NCBI GenBank assembly: GCA_035532215.1
Contig: DATKRK010000268.1
Span: 1-7,483, forward strand
Length of the DNA stretch: 7,483 nucleotides
Source of the DNA: JAICIG01 sp035532215
GTDB taxonomy: Bacteria; Planctomycetota; Planctomycetia; Pirellulales; JAICIG01
Reading direction: 5' to 3'
The notes below the pieces were generated by a model. It worked only from the letters and a program-made list of their open reading frames with translations. It had not been told where the DNA came from and searched no databases. Both the position numbers and the translations under genes were made by a program. Within the stretch, counting starts at the first letter, position 1, and every line of letters starts with the position of its first letter. Below are positions 7,157-7,483 of the stretch, piece by piece.

Positions 7157-7288
7157 CCCGGATTATTCACCGGCCGACACCAACCCGAAGCGCAAGCGAG
7201 GAATAGGAACGCTTTTACCTCGCTTGCGCTTCGGGTTAGTGTGAACGCGCTGTGTCAACTCATAGCGTGGGCCGGTGAATTATCCGGG
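7157..7288. repeat. Nested two-tier inverted repeat element upstream of the operon
   Basis: The outer arms 7157-7175 and 7270-7288 are inverted copies over 19 bp with one mismatch. Inside them, 7182-7201 and 7218-7237 form a perfect 20-bp inverted repeat (AACCCGAAGCGCAAGCGAGG) with a 16-nt loop, extendable to 7177-7242 with one mismatch. The inner unit is a repeat type I recall as very abundant in Pirellulales genomes. The element fills the middle of the 250-bp gap (7074-7323) between the operon and the next gene. A weak 6-bp hairpin follows (7291-7296 with 7308-7313) and has no T-tract. The remainder of the gap shows nothing else. Confidence 0.88.
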
Positions 7289-7323
7289 TTAGGGTGAGGT
7301 CTGCGCCCACCCTTCTTTACCAT

Positions 7324-7483
7324 TCACTTCTTCACTGGCGTCAGCCGCACGGCTTTCAAATCGACAAGCGGTCCGCGCAGCGGGCCGTCGGGCCGCACGA
7401 CCAAGGCGTGCTGGCCGGCGGGCAACTCGAACTGGCCGATCGATTTCTGGCGGTACGTGTCCCAGTTGCCGGCGCCGGCGACG
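7324..7483 (-). CDS. C-terminal fragment of a probable beta-sandwich, carbohydrate-binding-like protein
   Basis: Only the last 52 codons and the TGA stop (7326-7324) are inside the window; the start lies beyond the right edge. The peptide contains NWDTYRQKSIGQFELPAG and LVVRPDGPLRGPLVDLKAVR and ends LTPVKK. This alternating pattern (a W-x-T-Y strand, then a LPAG turn, an LVVRP strand, a VDLKAVRL strand and a stop) is how many secreted planctomycete proteins with a CBM6/CBM35-like or similar beta-sandwich end. It could equally be the tail of a sulfatase, glycoside hydrolase or cytochrome-type protein; the catalytic part is not visible. It lies on the same strand as the polysaccharide operon but is separated from it by the nested repeat, so it is probably a separate transcription unit. 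Confidence 0.7.
   Translation of the reverse strand, partial: VAGAGNWDTYRQKSIGQFELPAGQHALVVRPDGPLRGPLVDLKAVRLTPVKK

Noticed and set aside
7050..7244. Small plus-strand ORF encoding a peptide with NPKRKRG
   Set aside because: The peptide is the translation of the inner arm of the nested intergenic repeat, and it overlaps the start of the acyltransferase gene.
7291..7313. Hairpin as a terminator for the partial gene at the right edge
   Set aside because: The stem is only 6 bp with an 11-nt loop and no T-rich tail on the relevant strand; too weak to call.

Overview
The window is high-GC, densely coding, and reads like a chromosomal segment of a planctomycete, most likely of the Pirellulales type. 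Two things suggest this. Dispersed palindromic repeats of kinds I recall as abundant in those genomes sit in every sizeable intergenic gap: the CGAAGCGCAAGCGAGG type, the CACGGATGGAACACGGAT type and the GGAGGGACGGGC type. The last partial gene also ends like a planctomycete secreted protein. The assignment is inference, because there is no rRNA or marker gene here.

Layout. Positions 1-181 are non-coding: a triple 21-bp tandem repeat runs into a 60-bp near-perfect palindrome. A plus-strand gene for a family 5 uracil-DNA glycosylase follows (182-877). It converges on a long minus-strand operon, and the 131-bp gap between them is almost filled by a 32-bp perfect inverted repeat.

The operon runs right to left from 7073 to 1009. 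It encodes two tandem paralogous GNAT/CelD-type acyltransferases, then a NodB-type polysaccharide deacetylase, then a 924-residue protein that joins a Wzx-like lipid-linked oligosaccharide flippase in frame to a GT4 glycosyltransferase. The junctions are tight: a 50-bp gap, a 20-bp overlap and an ATGA 4-bp overlap. Together they look like part of a surface-polysaccharide pathway: sugar addition by the GT4, membrane translocation by the flippase, and tuning of N- or O-acyl groups by the acyltransferases and the deacetylase. No initiating phosphoglycosyltransferase, polymerase or export porin is present, so the pathway must be completed elsewhere.

Upstream of the operon, 7074-7323 holds a nested two-tier inverted repeat. 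Beyond it, on the same strand, is the last 52 codons of a probable beta-sandwich, carbohydrate-binding-like protein that runs off the window edge.

The least ordinary item is the flippase-GT4 fusion. It retains an internal ATG with a good Shine-Dalgarno sequence at the domain boundary, so the locus may make both a fused and a free glycosyltransferase. I saw no CRISPR array, tRNA, transposase, phage gene or defence system.
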